Position numbers and translations under genes: made by a program. Shown one piece after another: positions 34,370 through 46,940 of a DNA stretch of 64,000 nucleotides (positions are counted from its first letter, which is position 1; each line of letters opens with the position of its first letter). The notes below the pieces were generated by a model. The model was not told the origin of the DNA. It did not search any database and saw only the letters and a list, made by a program, of their open reading frames with translations. Origin of the DNA: Whitmania pigra (lineage: Eukaryota; Annelida; Clitellata; Hirudinida; Haemopidae). Location: contig JAJTWR010000284.1 of the NCBI GenBank assembly GCA_021613335.1, positions 412,501 through 476,500 of the forward strand, written 5' to 3'.

Positions 34370-34849
34370 TGGTTTTCTGTGTTGGACTTTTAATGGGATA
34401 CTTAAAGATGCCATCTGCCCTCATGTGCTACGATTGCGTTGATTGCAACGTTGCCACAAGATCAAGAGAGTGTAAACACGGAGAAAACGTTTGCGTTTAT
34501 GGATTGCTTCAACTTTCAAATGGCAAGTTTTGTAATTTTTATTTGCTTGTTTTTTTCTTCGTGTTGTCTGTAATAAATTTTATTAGTTATTCTTGCAGGA
34601 TCTATGACGGTGATTCGAAAATGTTACGGAGTCCATCCTTCCAAATGTTTTACCTCAACTATCCGTGAAACCATTGTCGTCTGCTCCTGTTCCACTGACT
34701 TCTGCAACGACAAAGAGTTTCCTTTTCCTGAGGATGAATCACCTCAAGACATTGAATCGTATTTGGATTCTCACCAGCGGGGTATATACAAGACATCTTC
34801 TGTCTGTCTCATCTTAACATTAAATATATTTGTTTTATTAATTAAGTGA
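34354..34849 (+). CDS. Ly6/three-finger protein (Ly6-4), 2 exons, GC-AG intron
   Basis: Exons 34354-34522 and 34599-34849; 139 aa. A signal peptide precedes LMCYDCVDC, and the domain closes VVCSCSTDFCND. The C-terminus is hydrophobic (VCLILTLNIFVLLI). The donor is AATG|GCAAGT, a textbook GC-type donor; the nearby GTTTTG would shift the frame and destroy the cysteine pattern. The intron is only 76 bases, against 202 in Ly6-3, which has gained a microsatellite. Sister copy of Ly6-3. Confidence 0.85.
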
Positions 34850-35353
34850 GTATTCCAAATTTGTGCAGTGTTGACGTTGAAATGGTCGAATATTTACAGA
34901 AAAAACGTTTTTGTGAGGATTGGTATTACACAATTAACCTTTTAAAATCTGTACATCTACTTTTTAAAGCATAATAGTCTTCAAATTATCTCAACTTTGT
35001 TGTCTTTTAAGAATTCCCTACCAACGAATTTTCTTACATGTTAATTGCATAACCTACAACCAAATCCTAACCAATTATTAGCTACTTTCTGTATGATTAA
35101 ATTTATTGAGAAGAGTAATGCTTTTATTGCCCGTTAACCAAACCACTTTATCCTGTTTTAGAGTTTCTTTCCTAAACACCTTAGTGACTCAACATGACGG
35201 AGCCAACATGAAAACGTCTGCTCGAACTGGTCTTCGATAAACTAATCGGAGATATTATACCACTATTAATTAAGAAATGACATGTTGTAGAATGAGTAAA
35301 TCAAGTCTTCAAGACTTCTTTAAAATTTCCTAGTTAGGTAGCCTCAAAAGTCT
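34850..35353. other. Intergenic
   Basis: No gene. I looked here for Kelch-repeat exons continuing the BTB-BACK gene and found none. Confidence 0.5.
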
Positions 35354-36307
35354 TCACCTGTGATAACCCTGCCTGGTACCCTGTTCATCGAATGGTCCAG
35401 CACAGGTCATGTTACTGTTGCTGAGTCTTAAAGCGTGGCATCTTATGGCTTCGTTGAGGATGACTCCACACTCTTCGCTCTCGAACAGCCAATCAATCTT
35501 TTCCACTTTGCTAATCAACTCTTCTGGGGGTATCTCCATGAGACGCAGTCCACAAAGTAGCAACGTTGGCGCCAGCGGCATGCGCTTGCAACGGTCGCAG
35601 TCGATCCACTCGACTAGGGCGTAAAAAACATCCAACTCGCTCTGGACTTTCAGATGATCGTCTGACAGTATCCTGAGAAGAACTTCTGGATGCAGCCACA
35701 GGAAATGCTGCGTCCTGCTTATGTCTCTGAAATTATCCAGAATGTAGCAGAATATCTTCTCCCTGGTTTTTTCCAGACAGCAATGGTCTGCAATGGCGTA
35801 ATGGTAGAGCGCGTTGTTGACATTAACCTCGCACAAGAAATCAATTCCAGATTCCACGACTTCCGTCAAGCCGAGTTCTCCGCCGGCTTTAACCATGTTG
35901 GCGACATTTGTCGGCGTCATCTCGTAGTCTCTGCGAAGGTAAATGTATTCCATCAACATCCTTATTACTTCGCACGGAAACTCGCACAGGTCGATATTTA
36001 TGGCCGACTCGTTTGGGAATTTGCCGAAATTTTCGAGACAAAATGGACTGTAAACGGATAAGACGGCTTTGTGGGCCTTGATGACTCCATCAGAGCATCT
36101 TATGATGACATCGCACATGCGCTGTTCTTGCCAAAGTTGGACCATGAATTCTCCAATTTTCTGACAGCCCGCTTCAAAGGCTGGGCCGTAAGAATTTGCC
36201 GGACCACGGGCTACCTTTCTCTTCTGTCCCTTGGAGTCAATGAAGCAACATCTGGGAATTGGCTTGGTCGATATGAGCTCCTGACTATGGGTCATTCCGG
36301 GATGCAT
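35354..36307 (-). CDS. BTB-BACK domain protein, KLHL-like without Kelch repeats
   Basis: A probable Cullin-3 adaptor. One frame of 317 aa: a BTB domain at about 60-165 (CDVIIRCSDGVIKAHKAVLS, FPCEVIRMLMEYIYL) and a BACK domain at about 168-275 (NALYHYAIADHCCLEKTREK, LSDDHLKVQSELDVFYALVEW). Kelch-like proteins normally add six Kelch repeats, and here the frame stops soon after BACK. The end reads CACAGGTGAAG, which is also a good CAG|GTGAAG splice donor, so the stop could be intronic read-through and Kelch exons may exist elsewhere. Exons just downstream were looked for and not seen. The start lies behind an in-frame stop. Confidence 0.75.
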   Translation of the reverse strand: MHPGMTHSQELISTKPIPRCCFIDSKGQKRKVARGPANSYGPAFEAGCQKIGEFMVQLWQEQRMCDVIIRCSDGVIKAHKAVLSVYSPFCLENFGKFPNESAINIDLCEFPCEVIRMLMEYIYLRRDYEMTPTNVANMVKAGGELGLTEVVESGIDFLCEVNVNNALYHYAIADHCCLEKTREKIFCYILDNFRDISRTQHFLWLHPEVLLRILSDDHLKVQSELDVFYALVEWIDCDRCKRMPLAPTLLLCGLRLMEIPPEELISKVEKIDWLFESEECGVILNEAIRCHALRLSNSNMTCAGPFDEQGTRQGYHR

Positions 36308-37289
36308 CTTTGTTTTAGATGTCTGTTACAGTGGTTGATGTGATTTTATGAGATTCCAATGTTATTCCGCTCGGATGTCTCCGGTCGGAGAATGGTTATT
36401 AAAGATATTCAAGATCTTTCGAAATTAAATGTTAAATGGAAAGTTCATAAAATCATTTCATGGAAATGGCGTTCGGTAATAAGTAAACATGATGATAATG
36501 ATCGGCCATCCAATAAACTGTCGCCTTGTTCTTTTTCTCTTGGATTGACGCGAGGCTCCAGTGTTTATTTTTATGGAAGACTTTGTCGGTCGAATTGCGT
36601 AGGTGGGTGCGTTTTAAGATTGATTGCGATATTTTATTATTAATAAATAATTTTTAAATTTTGTTTATTATTAATAACTCTTGTATTTGTGATTTAAATT
36701 TATACTAATTAAACTATTAAAGTTTTGTTTTAATTATGTTACCACATGCGTCAACAGTGACAGCATTAAAGGGACATTTCGGTATTTAATATACCAGTCA
36801 GTCATTTTCTTATTAATTAATTTTTTTTATTATTAAAAATGGCACATAAAAAATACTTTTTAATTTATTCAAAGAAAATATAAGTCATGAAAGTAGAGGA
36901 AACGTAAATTAAGCTGAGAACACACAAAGATCGTCAAAAACACGTCCAATCTGAAAATAGTTTGAAAACAAATACGTAGTTGGAATATGTTTAAATAGCT
37001 TCTCACAGTGGACTGACGGTCAGTCCTTAAATGACAAACATTTCTTATTCAACGGGCAGCCTAGTTGTAGAACAAGCAAAAGAAGATCAAAAATAAACGA
37101 CTGGATCAATGCATCTGGCATTTTTAAATCACTCGAAGCATTATTTTGAGTCAAAAGGTTCCGGAATAAACAAATGAAATGCTAACAAAACATTTCCGTA
37201 AACGAGAGAAGACAAAGTTTTCATTCATTTTTGAGCTTTGTCGTGTGAGCAATTACTTGAAAATAATGAGATCATCCTCTCCAGCAAAC
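36308..37289. other. Intergenic
   Basis: Between the start of the BTB-BACK gene and the stop of the Shisa-like gene, both on the minus strand. No gene, RNA or repeat family recognised. Confidence 0.5.
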
Positions 37290-38533
37290 TTAATTGAACT
37301 TTGGCCCCAAATAAGGAGACTGGTGTCCTTCCGCCTTGCCTCCGCTTTCGACATAATGACGTTGGAGGCCTGGACTGAGGGAGTGCAAAAGGTCAAAGGT
37401 TAGTCTTTTCATTGCCCCCTGTGATTGAATGCTTGCCACTTGTTGTTGCTGGGAAGGACTGAGACAAGACGAAGCAGACGAGTGATGTTGGTGGAGTTGG
37501 CAACGTTGTTTGTGGTGTTGATTTCGTCCCAGAGTTGCACTGCTGCTGCCACTGCCACTGTTGTTGCCGTTGTGCTGGTGATGTTGGTTGTTTGTGTTGT
37601 TGGGCTGGCCCGTGAGAGGCGAAGAACTGTGGTAGTCTGACGTGGTCATGATGGATTCGTGTAGGCGAAAGTTGTCGTTGTTGAAAAAGTTGGGATGTCT
37701 ATAAATAAACAAAAGCATCCATCCATGCTTACTAACATCATCATGTCCCAGTGTTACTTTACATTCAAGTCACGGCATCAAGTGTGACAAGTTGTGTCAC
37801 GAGTTCAAAGTTCAACCTCCATACTCACTCCCTCTCATCTGAAATAGGTGGAAGGTTGATAAAGTCCAAATCTCTGATCGACTTCTTCATGCTGTCCCCG
37901 TGTCCATTCCACCTGCCCACCTGGACGATTCCAGATGGGTCCACGTTAACAATGTCCTCATCGTTGGAAACTTTCAGTTTCGGAATCAAATGAAGATAAT
38001 TAGCATAATTTATGCATTTGTTTATTTATTATTGCTTAAATTTATTTATAATACTCCACTCGGATTAACAAACACGAATAATAAATGTACTGGTTACATG
38101 TACAGAGTAATCAATAATAATTATAATCTAATCAAAGTACAATAATGTTTAAGTTTTCAGGTGAAATTAACTGATGACAATATGACTAATAAGATATAAA
38201 TGCTTAAAAATCAGAGAATAAGATAAAGATGATCAAGAAATAATTGATTTTTTTTTTAATTTTTTTTTTACTGACACGAGAATCTGCTTTCCTTGAAGTT
38301 TGAAATGTCAACGACTCTGGATGACGTCACGTGCACCGAGGAAGGAGTTCGCGGTCTCGATGACGTCATGGCTTGAGTTTCTATTGCAGACGAGATTTTG
38401 GCAGCTTCCTGGTTCATCAGATCTACTGGAGGTGAATCATTATCAGTAATGATGGTGATTTACTATTTCAAATACTTATATACATATTATATATTCATAA
38501 TATTTAATTTAACATATTATTGTGCTTATTACT

Positions 38534-38569
<36 letters not shown>

Positions 38570-41063
38570 TATTATTATTATATTATCAACAAAACTTAAT
38601 AACAGGCATTTTAATTTTATTACGTTTAAATAAGTAATATTTAATATACGACAATATGACTACATTGTCACATTAATTATATTTTAATTCTATCATAATT
38701 TCTTATGACAACTTATAATTTCTACTGAAACTCTACCTTTCTGACCAGACTTGAAGAATTTCGATTTCTGATTGCGGCAGCACCGGCAGAATAAACAACA
38801 GAGACACACGGTTGCTATGACGACGATTATGGCCAGCACGATGCCGGCTCCAGTGGCTATCATGAGAACCGGTACCCTATGATTGAGGGGTGGATGGGGA
38901 GCCATTACGAGGGCATTTCATTCTAAGTTTAACTGAGTTTATCTAGTGAGTTTTTGGAGGATTTTTTTAGTTTTTCAAAAAAAAAAATTTATAATTCGGA
39001 TTGTTTTTATTTTTAAAAATAACAATGATAAGAGTGAAAACCATCATTTTCATAATCGCTATTATGTTTAAAAGACTAAGTAACAATTGTAAAGTGACAA
39101 AGTTAGAATATTTTGTAATATAATTTATGCATTACAACTTTCACCACATAAACCCTCATCCCGACAGGCACACTGGAAATCATCATCATCACGATTACCA
39201 TCACCACCATCATCATCACCACTACCACCATCATCATCATCATCGATTACTTCAACTCTGCACCAACCCTGGAGAACAGGGATGCACGTGGATTCCTGGA
39301 AATGTGGATAAAAGATGGAAGCGAAGATGTAGTGGATCGAATGTAACTTAAGAAAGAGAGAGACAGTGATAATAAGCTGGAGAGGATGGATGGATGGATG
39401 GATGGATGGATGGATGGATGGATGGATGGATGGATGGATGGATGGATGGATGGATGGATGGATGGATGGATGGATGGATGGATGGATGGATGGATGGATG
39501 GATGGATGGATGGATGGATGGATGGATGGATGGATGGATGGATGGATGGATGGATGGATGGATGGATGGATGGATGGATGGATGGATGGATGGATGGATG
39601 GATGGATGGATGGATGGATGTATGGATGGATGGATGGATGGATGGATGGATGGATGGATGGATGGATGGATGGATGGATGGATGGGCGTGACTCAGCGAT
39701 CTGACGTGTCGAGGCCTTAGCGAAAAAATCTTAATAATCTAGAAGGTTGTTATGCGGATTTAATGTCTTTTGTATCCTCCGATAGCAGAGCCAAAAAGTA
39801 TCATAAATTCTTGTCTTTATGAACTACTGAAAACATTACTATCATCGTCACTGATCACACTTAATTCGCAGAGACATAATTCCTTGAGAATAATTATTAT
39901 AATTACTTGTAATTTGATGATTATGTCATTTCGTTTAAATAATTATAAACACTCAGTTTATTTATTTATTAGTTATAAATAATTTCATAATAAACTTGTT
40001 AATTTTAATTCTCATAATTATTATGAAGTGCGGTGCAGACGACGGTAGTATCAACTTCATCAGTCAATCAGTGACTTGTTTATCTTTCACTCGCTTCATC
40101 ATCATCTTCATCATCATCATCATCATCGTTCGTACTGTTCATGATCGTAACCGAGAGATAATATCTTCTCCTCAACTGTGCTGGAATGTAATCTCTCCAC
40201 GCTAGGACGCCTCGCAAGTAACTAGGTGTATTCATTATTCTTGTTGTTGTTGTTGTTGTTGTTGTGGGGATGATGATGATGATGATGATAAAAAAGGAAA
40301 TGGTTGATGAGAACTCAACAATCCTGACGGCGGAGAAATGAAAAAAATCCTCGGTTTAAAATAAAGAGACCGAAAATGAGATGGCTCAAAAAGTCAAGAA
40401 ACACTTTTTTTTTTAAATTAGAGTTGATTAGCAACAGTCACAACAACTGAGATGGATGGATGGAAAAGGAAAGCAGTTCTATGGAACAGTCGACGAAGGA
40501 CGAGTGGATGAATGGTGATTTGGGATTGTGATTTATGATTGCGAGCCTCTGCTCAATCCGTCCATCCATTGTTGGGGGAGGCAATTGAAATTGTTGTTGT
40601 TGTTGTTTTTATTGATGTTGTTGTTGTTGTTTGACACGTCGTAGCCACACTAATACCGCGAAATAATCTTTCGTTACAACTTTCTAACGAGTCAAATAAA
40701 TTTGAGACCATCCTACAATTTCAAATCAGAAATCTCAAAAACATACAATCCGCCATTCGTCGACGTCTCATGACGTCATCGTGGTTCAGCCAATCACGTC
40801 TACTCACGTCACCGTGGGGGAGGGCTGATCCCGGGGATAGACGACCATGACATTGTTGTTGTTGTTGTTGTTGTTGTTGATGAAGGGCGTTGTGAGTGAA
40901 AGTCCGTCGTCGTTGTCGTGTTGTTGCTGAGGAGGACAACAGAAACGTTCCCTGTCGTTGCCGCAGCAGTAGTCGTCGTTCGTGCCTCCCCATCTCGGAC
41001 AGTTGAAGCCGTTATTCCAGATGCCGTACTTGTCCGTGTAGCCGGGACAGTGCTCGTACTGGA
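37290..41063 (-). CDS. Shisa-like single-pass membrane protein, at least 5 exons (partial model)
   Basis: Shisa proteins are single-pass membrane proteins, some of them AMPA-receptor auxiliary subunits. Exons (minus): 41063 to about 40813, 38876-38737, 38425-38276, 37970-37829, 37698-37290. The first gives the Shisa Cys-rich domain: [17 protein letters not shown] then YCCG then RFCC. It ends in an Asn run made by a (GTT)n tract. The second holds one membrane helix ([20 protein letters not shown]) and a Cys-rich juxtamembrane part ([10 protein letters not shown]). The last three encode a cytosolic tail ([33 protein letters not shown]) ending in His/Gln/Ser-rich sequence. Phases agree for the last four exons. 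The link from the Cys-rich to the TM exon does not fit in phase, so an exon or a better donor is missing, and the signal-peptide exon was not found. Confidence 0.65.
38539..38587. repeat. (TTA)n microsatellite
   Basis: About 14 TTA units with one interruption, in an intron of the Shisa-like gene. Confidence 0.95.
39179..39243. repeat. (CAT/CAC)n tract
   Basis: Degenerate ATC/ACC triplets in a Shisa-like intron. The His-rich frame they create is not a gene. Confidence 0.9.
39384..39685. repeat. (GGAT)n microsatellite, about 75 units
   Basis: Roughly 300 bp of GGAT with a single GGAT-to-GTAT change near 39621. Because 4 is not a multiple of 3, all three plus-strand frames read as WMDG repeats, which are artefacts. 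In an intron of the Shisa-like gene. Confidence 0.98.
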
Positions 41064-42174
41064 CTGTTTGTGGTGTTAATTGGTTTGTCACTTAATTACT
41101 TTTAAATTAATTAATTAATTAATTACTTTTAGAGTAGTTAATTTGTTTTAGAGTAATTACAAAAGTAATTTTAATTTTTAATTAATTGGTTTTGTTAATA
41201 AATGATTGATTAAATGATTGATTGATTGAATGATCGATTGATTGATCGATCGATTGGTTGATTGATTGATTTACTGTTAACTTATGCCGTTCGCATGGCA
41301 TCGGATACGACATACATCTATGAAGATGCATTGTTGACGAAACGAATATTAAGAGTAAAAGTAAACAACAAATCATAAATAGATAATGAATATTCATTTA
41401 CACTTTGTACATTGGATATTGAGTTTTAGTGAGGTTTGGTGGTGATCTGATGTTCTGAAGACGTCGTAAATTTGAGAGAATTATTTGATTTTGAAAGCAT
41501 TTGACGTGTCTTGAACACATTATTGGTGACTCACCCTCCCATATGTCATGCTTTATTCATATCACTATCATGCCATCATCGTCATCGTCATCTTCACCAC
41601 AATCATCATCATCATCAACATTGTTGATTCAACATCGTCATACAACTCCTGACACGTGTCAAATCCTTATTTCTGCATTACGCCAATTACGTAATTATAA
41701 GGTAGTTGTGGCATTAAATCATGCTTCTGTCAACGGTGTTTAAAAATATCAATTCAACAAATTATAACTGGTTAAATAATATTATTAATTACGTAAATAA
41801 TTATAATAATTATTTATTTATATATTTTAATAATCAGTATTATTAATTATTTATCAAAACATTATTTCTACTAATGTATTAGCTTTTAATTATAAAAAAA
41901 AATTGATATTTAATAATATATATTTTAATATTAATTAATAATTATTTATTAAAACACTATTACTGATAATTTATTAGTACTTAATTATTAATCTCATAGG
42001 ATTATAGTGTCATTAATGACAGCCACAAACGGATGACGTTAAATCACCTTTAGACATTTGGTTAGCATGTTGTTCCAACCTGATTCGTAAATCACGTAAG
42101 ATGCAAGATCATGTTCTACCCTCACAATTTATTTTTCCAACAAATCAATCTTACTCTTAGTTCTCCTTTATTAC

Positions 42175-42231
42175 ATCCATCCATCCATCCATTCATTCAT
42201 TTATCCATCCATCCATCCATCCATCCATCCA
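42175..42231. repeat. (ATCC)n microsatellite
   Basis: About 14 tetranucleotide units with ATTC and ATTT variants. This is the complement of the (GGAT)n motif at 39384. Confidence 0.95.
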
Positions 42232-42465
42232 CACTCCATTCGCACGCTCCATCAATCCATGGCTAAAAAGAAGATTCATGTTTGACACACTCACACAATC
42301 TGCACACGCATATACTCACAAATACACACACATGCGCAAACACACATCTGCACACCATCACAACATGTAACATCTCCACTTTCTCCTCACATTCTGCTGG
42401 AAGATGTTTTTTCATGATGAGAAAGAAAATCCAAAGAAGGGATCATGTTTTTGGCACTGACGGCC

Positions 42466-42503
42466 GTTATTATTATTATTATTTATTATTATGATTATTA
42501 TTA

Positions 42504-42549
<46 letters not shown>

Positions 42550-42560
42550 TATTATTATTA

Positions 42561-42652
<92 letters not shown>

Positions 42653-42660
42653 TATTATTA

Positions 42661-42692
<32 letters not shown>

Positions 42693-42727
42693 TATTATTA
42701 TCTTATTATTATTATTATTATTATTAT
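42466..42727. repeat. (TTA)n microsatellite, about 260 bp
   Basis: TTA repeats with several one-base slips that change the frame, so the translated frames alternate poly-I, poly-L and poly-Y. Not coding. Confidence 0.98.
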
Positions 42728-43871
42728 CAATTTTAACTTTCTTATTATCAATTATGTTACAATTGTATTATTTTACTTTCACTCGTTCATTCATTTACTT
42801 ACTCATTCATTCAGTCAGTCAATCAATACTTCATGACATGCTTTGTCAATTCACTCAATCACTCATTCATTCAATCAATCAATCAGTACATACACGACAT
42901 GCTTTGTCAATGTAGCAATATACAACAAGAAATAACATTTCCAAGAACTTGTTCAACGCGATGAAACATATCCTCCCATTCAATTCAAATTCTCTCTTCC
43001 ATGTCCGTCTTTCTTAAGATTTGTTGTCGGTTGATTTTAAATTTTAAAATTGAATTTCAATTGATTTAATTAGATGAGTAATTAATTAATTAATTAATTT
43101 TTAAGTATAATTAACTTAATTGATTAAAACTGTGCTAAATCGTGTATCAATAACTGCACGTAAGATTATCCTTGAAATGTTTATTACCACCTGTACTGTT
43201 CACATTGTTACGGTTTCCGATGATATTGAATGAACAGGTATTCAACACTCCACTCAAGTTCACTCAAGCATTCATCCACAATGATACTCAGCGATTCCTT
43301 ACCAATGAGGAGGAGGAGGAAGACGAAGAAATGAGATGGTGGAAGTTGTTTGAAGGTCGATAATGTTTCCGTTGTAAACATGGAGAGATTGATCGTACTC
43401 AAAGGGCGTTTAACACATCCATCCATCCATGACATCAATCCATCCGTCCGTCTATGCTATCGTCCATTCATCCTATCATCTATACATCCGTCAATCCATC
43501 CATCCCATGAGCCATTCATTCTTAATTCCTTCCATCATTCAGAAATTAATTTCATTTTCCGTCTCCTTTGAGCATTGTAAATTGCCTTCCACGTGAGAAG
43601 CGTCGATGGAATTATTAGGACATAATATTTAATATAATATAATAATTAGGATATAATACTTAATATAACATTAATATATTTAAATATTTAATAATAACTT
43701 TAATATTTAAATATTTAATAATAACCTTAATACTTAAAATATTTAATAATAACCCTAATATATTGAAATATTTATTAACATTAATAGTTTAATAGTTTTT
43801 ATAGTTTAATGTAAACATTTAATAACAACTTTAATATTTTGTAACATGTAATATCAACTTTAATAATTTAC

Positions 43872-43910
43872 CTTTGCTCTGTCTTTGACTGTAGGCTTGC
43901 CTTTCTTGGT
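43872..43910 (-). other. Candidate 39-nt micro-exon
   Basis: On the minus strand TTATTATTCAG precedes 39 bases that are followed by GTAAAT. In phase 0 it reads TKKGKPTVKDRAK with no stop. Together with the candidate at 45229, which ends in phase 0, the two would join in frame. No gene is identified. An upstream part of the Shisa-like gene or a separate minus-strand gene are both possible. Confidence 0.35.
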
Positions 43911-44133
43911 CTGAATAATAAAACATGAATAAAATATTGAGAGTAATATTAGCTTTATTTATAATAATAGATAAATAATAATAGTATTAGATCATTAATG
44001 ATAACAGAGCTTTATTACAGTTTTAAACATTTCTACTTACATTCGTGTATTGAGTAGTCGTCTAGTTATTTTAATTAGGTTTTTATATTTGCATATTTTA
44101 CGATTGGAATTTCGTAATTTCAAATTCTGTTAC

Positions 44134-44328
<195 letters not shown>

Positions 44329-45228
44329 CGTTTGAAATCCTAGGAGATTGTGCCACTGAAACTCTGACAAGCAAACATGAAATAAAAACTGTTCGCTCAT
44401 TTATCCACAAATAGACTAAATATGCCACTCCAGGTTAAGCAAATGGAAATTATTTAAAAGGAAAATGTGATGATGATGATGGCGATGACGATCAAGAGGA
44501 TGATGATGATGATGGTGATGGTAGTTGAAACTTATACAATCAGTTTCTACCATCTCAAATTAATGCACCAATCACAGAAAGAGGCGAAGATGAATGAGCA
44601 GTTTGACGGATCAAAGGATGAATTCAAAGACACAATAAACGACACGCTTTGCTAGAAAATTGATATTTTTCAAAATGCCATTTCACACAAAAAATAAATA
44701 AATAAACATTTTAAGAAAATATGTCCAATGTTTCAAATTTTTAAGAAAATATAATTCCCAGATTGGACGTTTGAAGAAGGCAGAAATATTTCTTAATTCT
44801 ACTTATCTCCTCCTTTACTTCCTTCCTTCCTTCCCTCTGGAGTCGAAACGCATGTCAGTTTATTGGGCAAAAATGACATTTTGTTGGTTTGTCGAAACTT
44901 TTTTATTGAACAAAACCTTTCCAGCTGTTATTAGCTAATAACTACTGCTACGATGGGCGAGATATTGAAGGCAAGAGGTCAGCGAGTGAACTCAATTGAG
45001 TAGTTTATAAATAATTTACTTTTTGTAGCAAACAAAAAATGGCTGCAGTTGCTAATAAATTGAAGATTTGAAGAGTCTTTTAAAATGCTAAAGTGGAAAA
45101 ATTAATTTTCATTCAATAAAATGCATCCATTTTTATGGAAAAAACTTAATGAATATTTTGATGTCGCTTTGTATTAATAATTTCAAATAATATTAATTTG
45201 ACGTTAATTTCTGTTTGACAATTCTTAC

Positions 45229-45260
45229 CTCTCTCCATGACTTCGTTAAGACTTCACCTC
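45229..45260 (-). other. Candidate 32-nt micro-exon
   Basis: Minus strand: TTAATTTTTAG, then 32 bases, then GTAAGAATT, a near-ideal donor. Only the frame with two leading bases is open, reading GEVLTKSWRE and ending in phase 0, which fits the phase-0 micro-exon at 43872. Function unknown. Confidence 0.35.
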
Positions 45261-46173
45261 CTAAAAATTAAATGTTAAAATTATTAATCGATTAATCTAA
45301 CTAATAAAACTTCGATTAAAATATCGATTAACATTAAAATGATTAGTTGAATTATATTTAAATGGACATTAAATTCATTTTCAGTTTTAATCATTTCGTT
45401 TTTTCAAGCGACGTTTCATGTTTTTATCAATTAAAATCCTAAATTGCATAATAAGTTTGATTTACTTCAAATTGAACAAATAGAATTATTTATGAATTAT
45501 CTAATAATATCTTCTGCTGATGCTGATGATGATAACATTTAAAAACATATTTAAAAATTATTTTAAAAAAATAATATGTTATATAAAGTAAAATATTTTT
45601 AAAATTAACAATCAAATACCAAAATATTAACGTTATCCAAACCTTGAAATCGTCAAGAGTTTATTGAACATTTCAGTTAATTAATCCATTTAATAATTAT
45701 TTCTCTACTACTATTCAACACGAACTTTTAACACTGAGTTTGACAAGTCCGATTTGAAACATAAAATAAATTAATATTTAAAATAAATTAATAATTAACA
45801 TAAACATATGTCTAAATTAAAGTTAATAATTAACGCACGGATGACTAATAATAATAATCTCAAGTTTACAAAACACGTTCATTTCGAGATGAAATTACGA
45901 ACAAGTAACTCAAACTGTCGAAATTGAAGCAACGCTTCGGAGAATCTTTATAGGATTTCCAGTGGACCTGGAAAGGATCGACTGAATGATGGAGGATGAC
46001 GATGATGAAGATGAAGAGGAGGAAGAGGAGGAGGAGGAGGAGGGGGAGGAGGAGGAGGAGGAGAGAAAGTGAAGATGGAAAGAGAAAGGAGGCACGTGTG
46101 GTGCAACATGAAAAATAAAAAGGTAGGATGAAGTCAGTCGTTGAATGATCTCAAACGAGAGTGGGCCCATCGG

Positions 46174-46940
<767 letters not shown>

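Noticed and set aside
39127..39351. His-rich 74-codon frame, considered as a metal-binding protein
   Set aside because: The His run is made entirely by a (CAT/CAC)n tract inside an intron of the minus-strand Shisa-like gene.
39366..39720. Three overlapping frames of WMDG repeats
   Set aside because: They are produced by the (GGAT)n microsatellite in all three frames and have no other sequence.
41182..41397. Signal-peptide-like minus frame (YLFMICCLLLLLIFVSS), considered as the missing first Shisa exon
   Set aside because: It continues into a (TGAT)n repeat product (NQSINQSID) and no donor joins it to the Cys-rich exon in phase.
41530..41565. Possible minus-strand exon before a good GTGAGT donor
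   Set aside because: All three frames between the nearest acceptor and this donor contain stop codons.
42445..42915. Frames of poly-Ile, poly-Leu and poly-Tyr
   Set aside because: Direct translation of the (TTA)n tract with frame slips. The same applies to the frames at 44098-44428.
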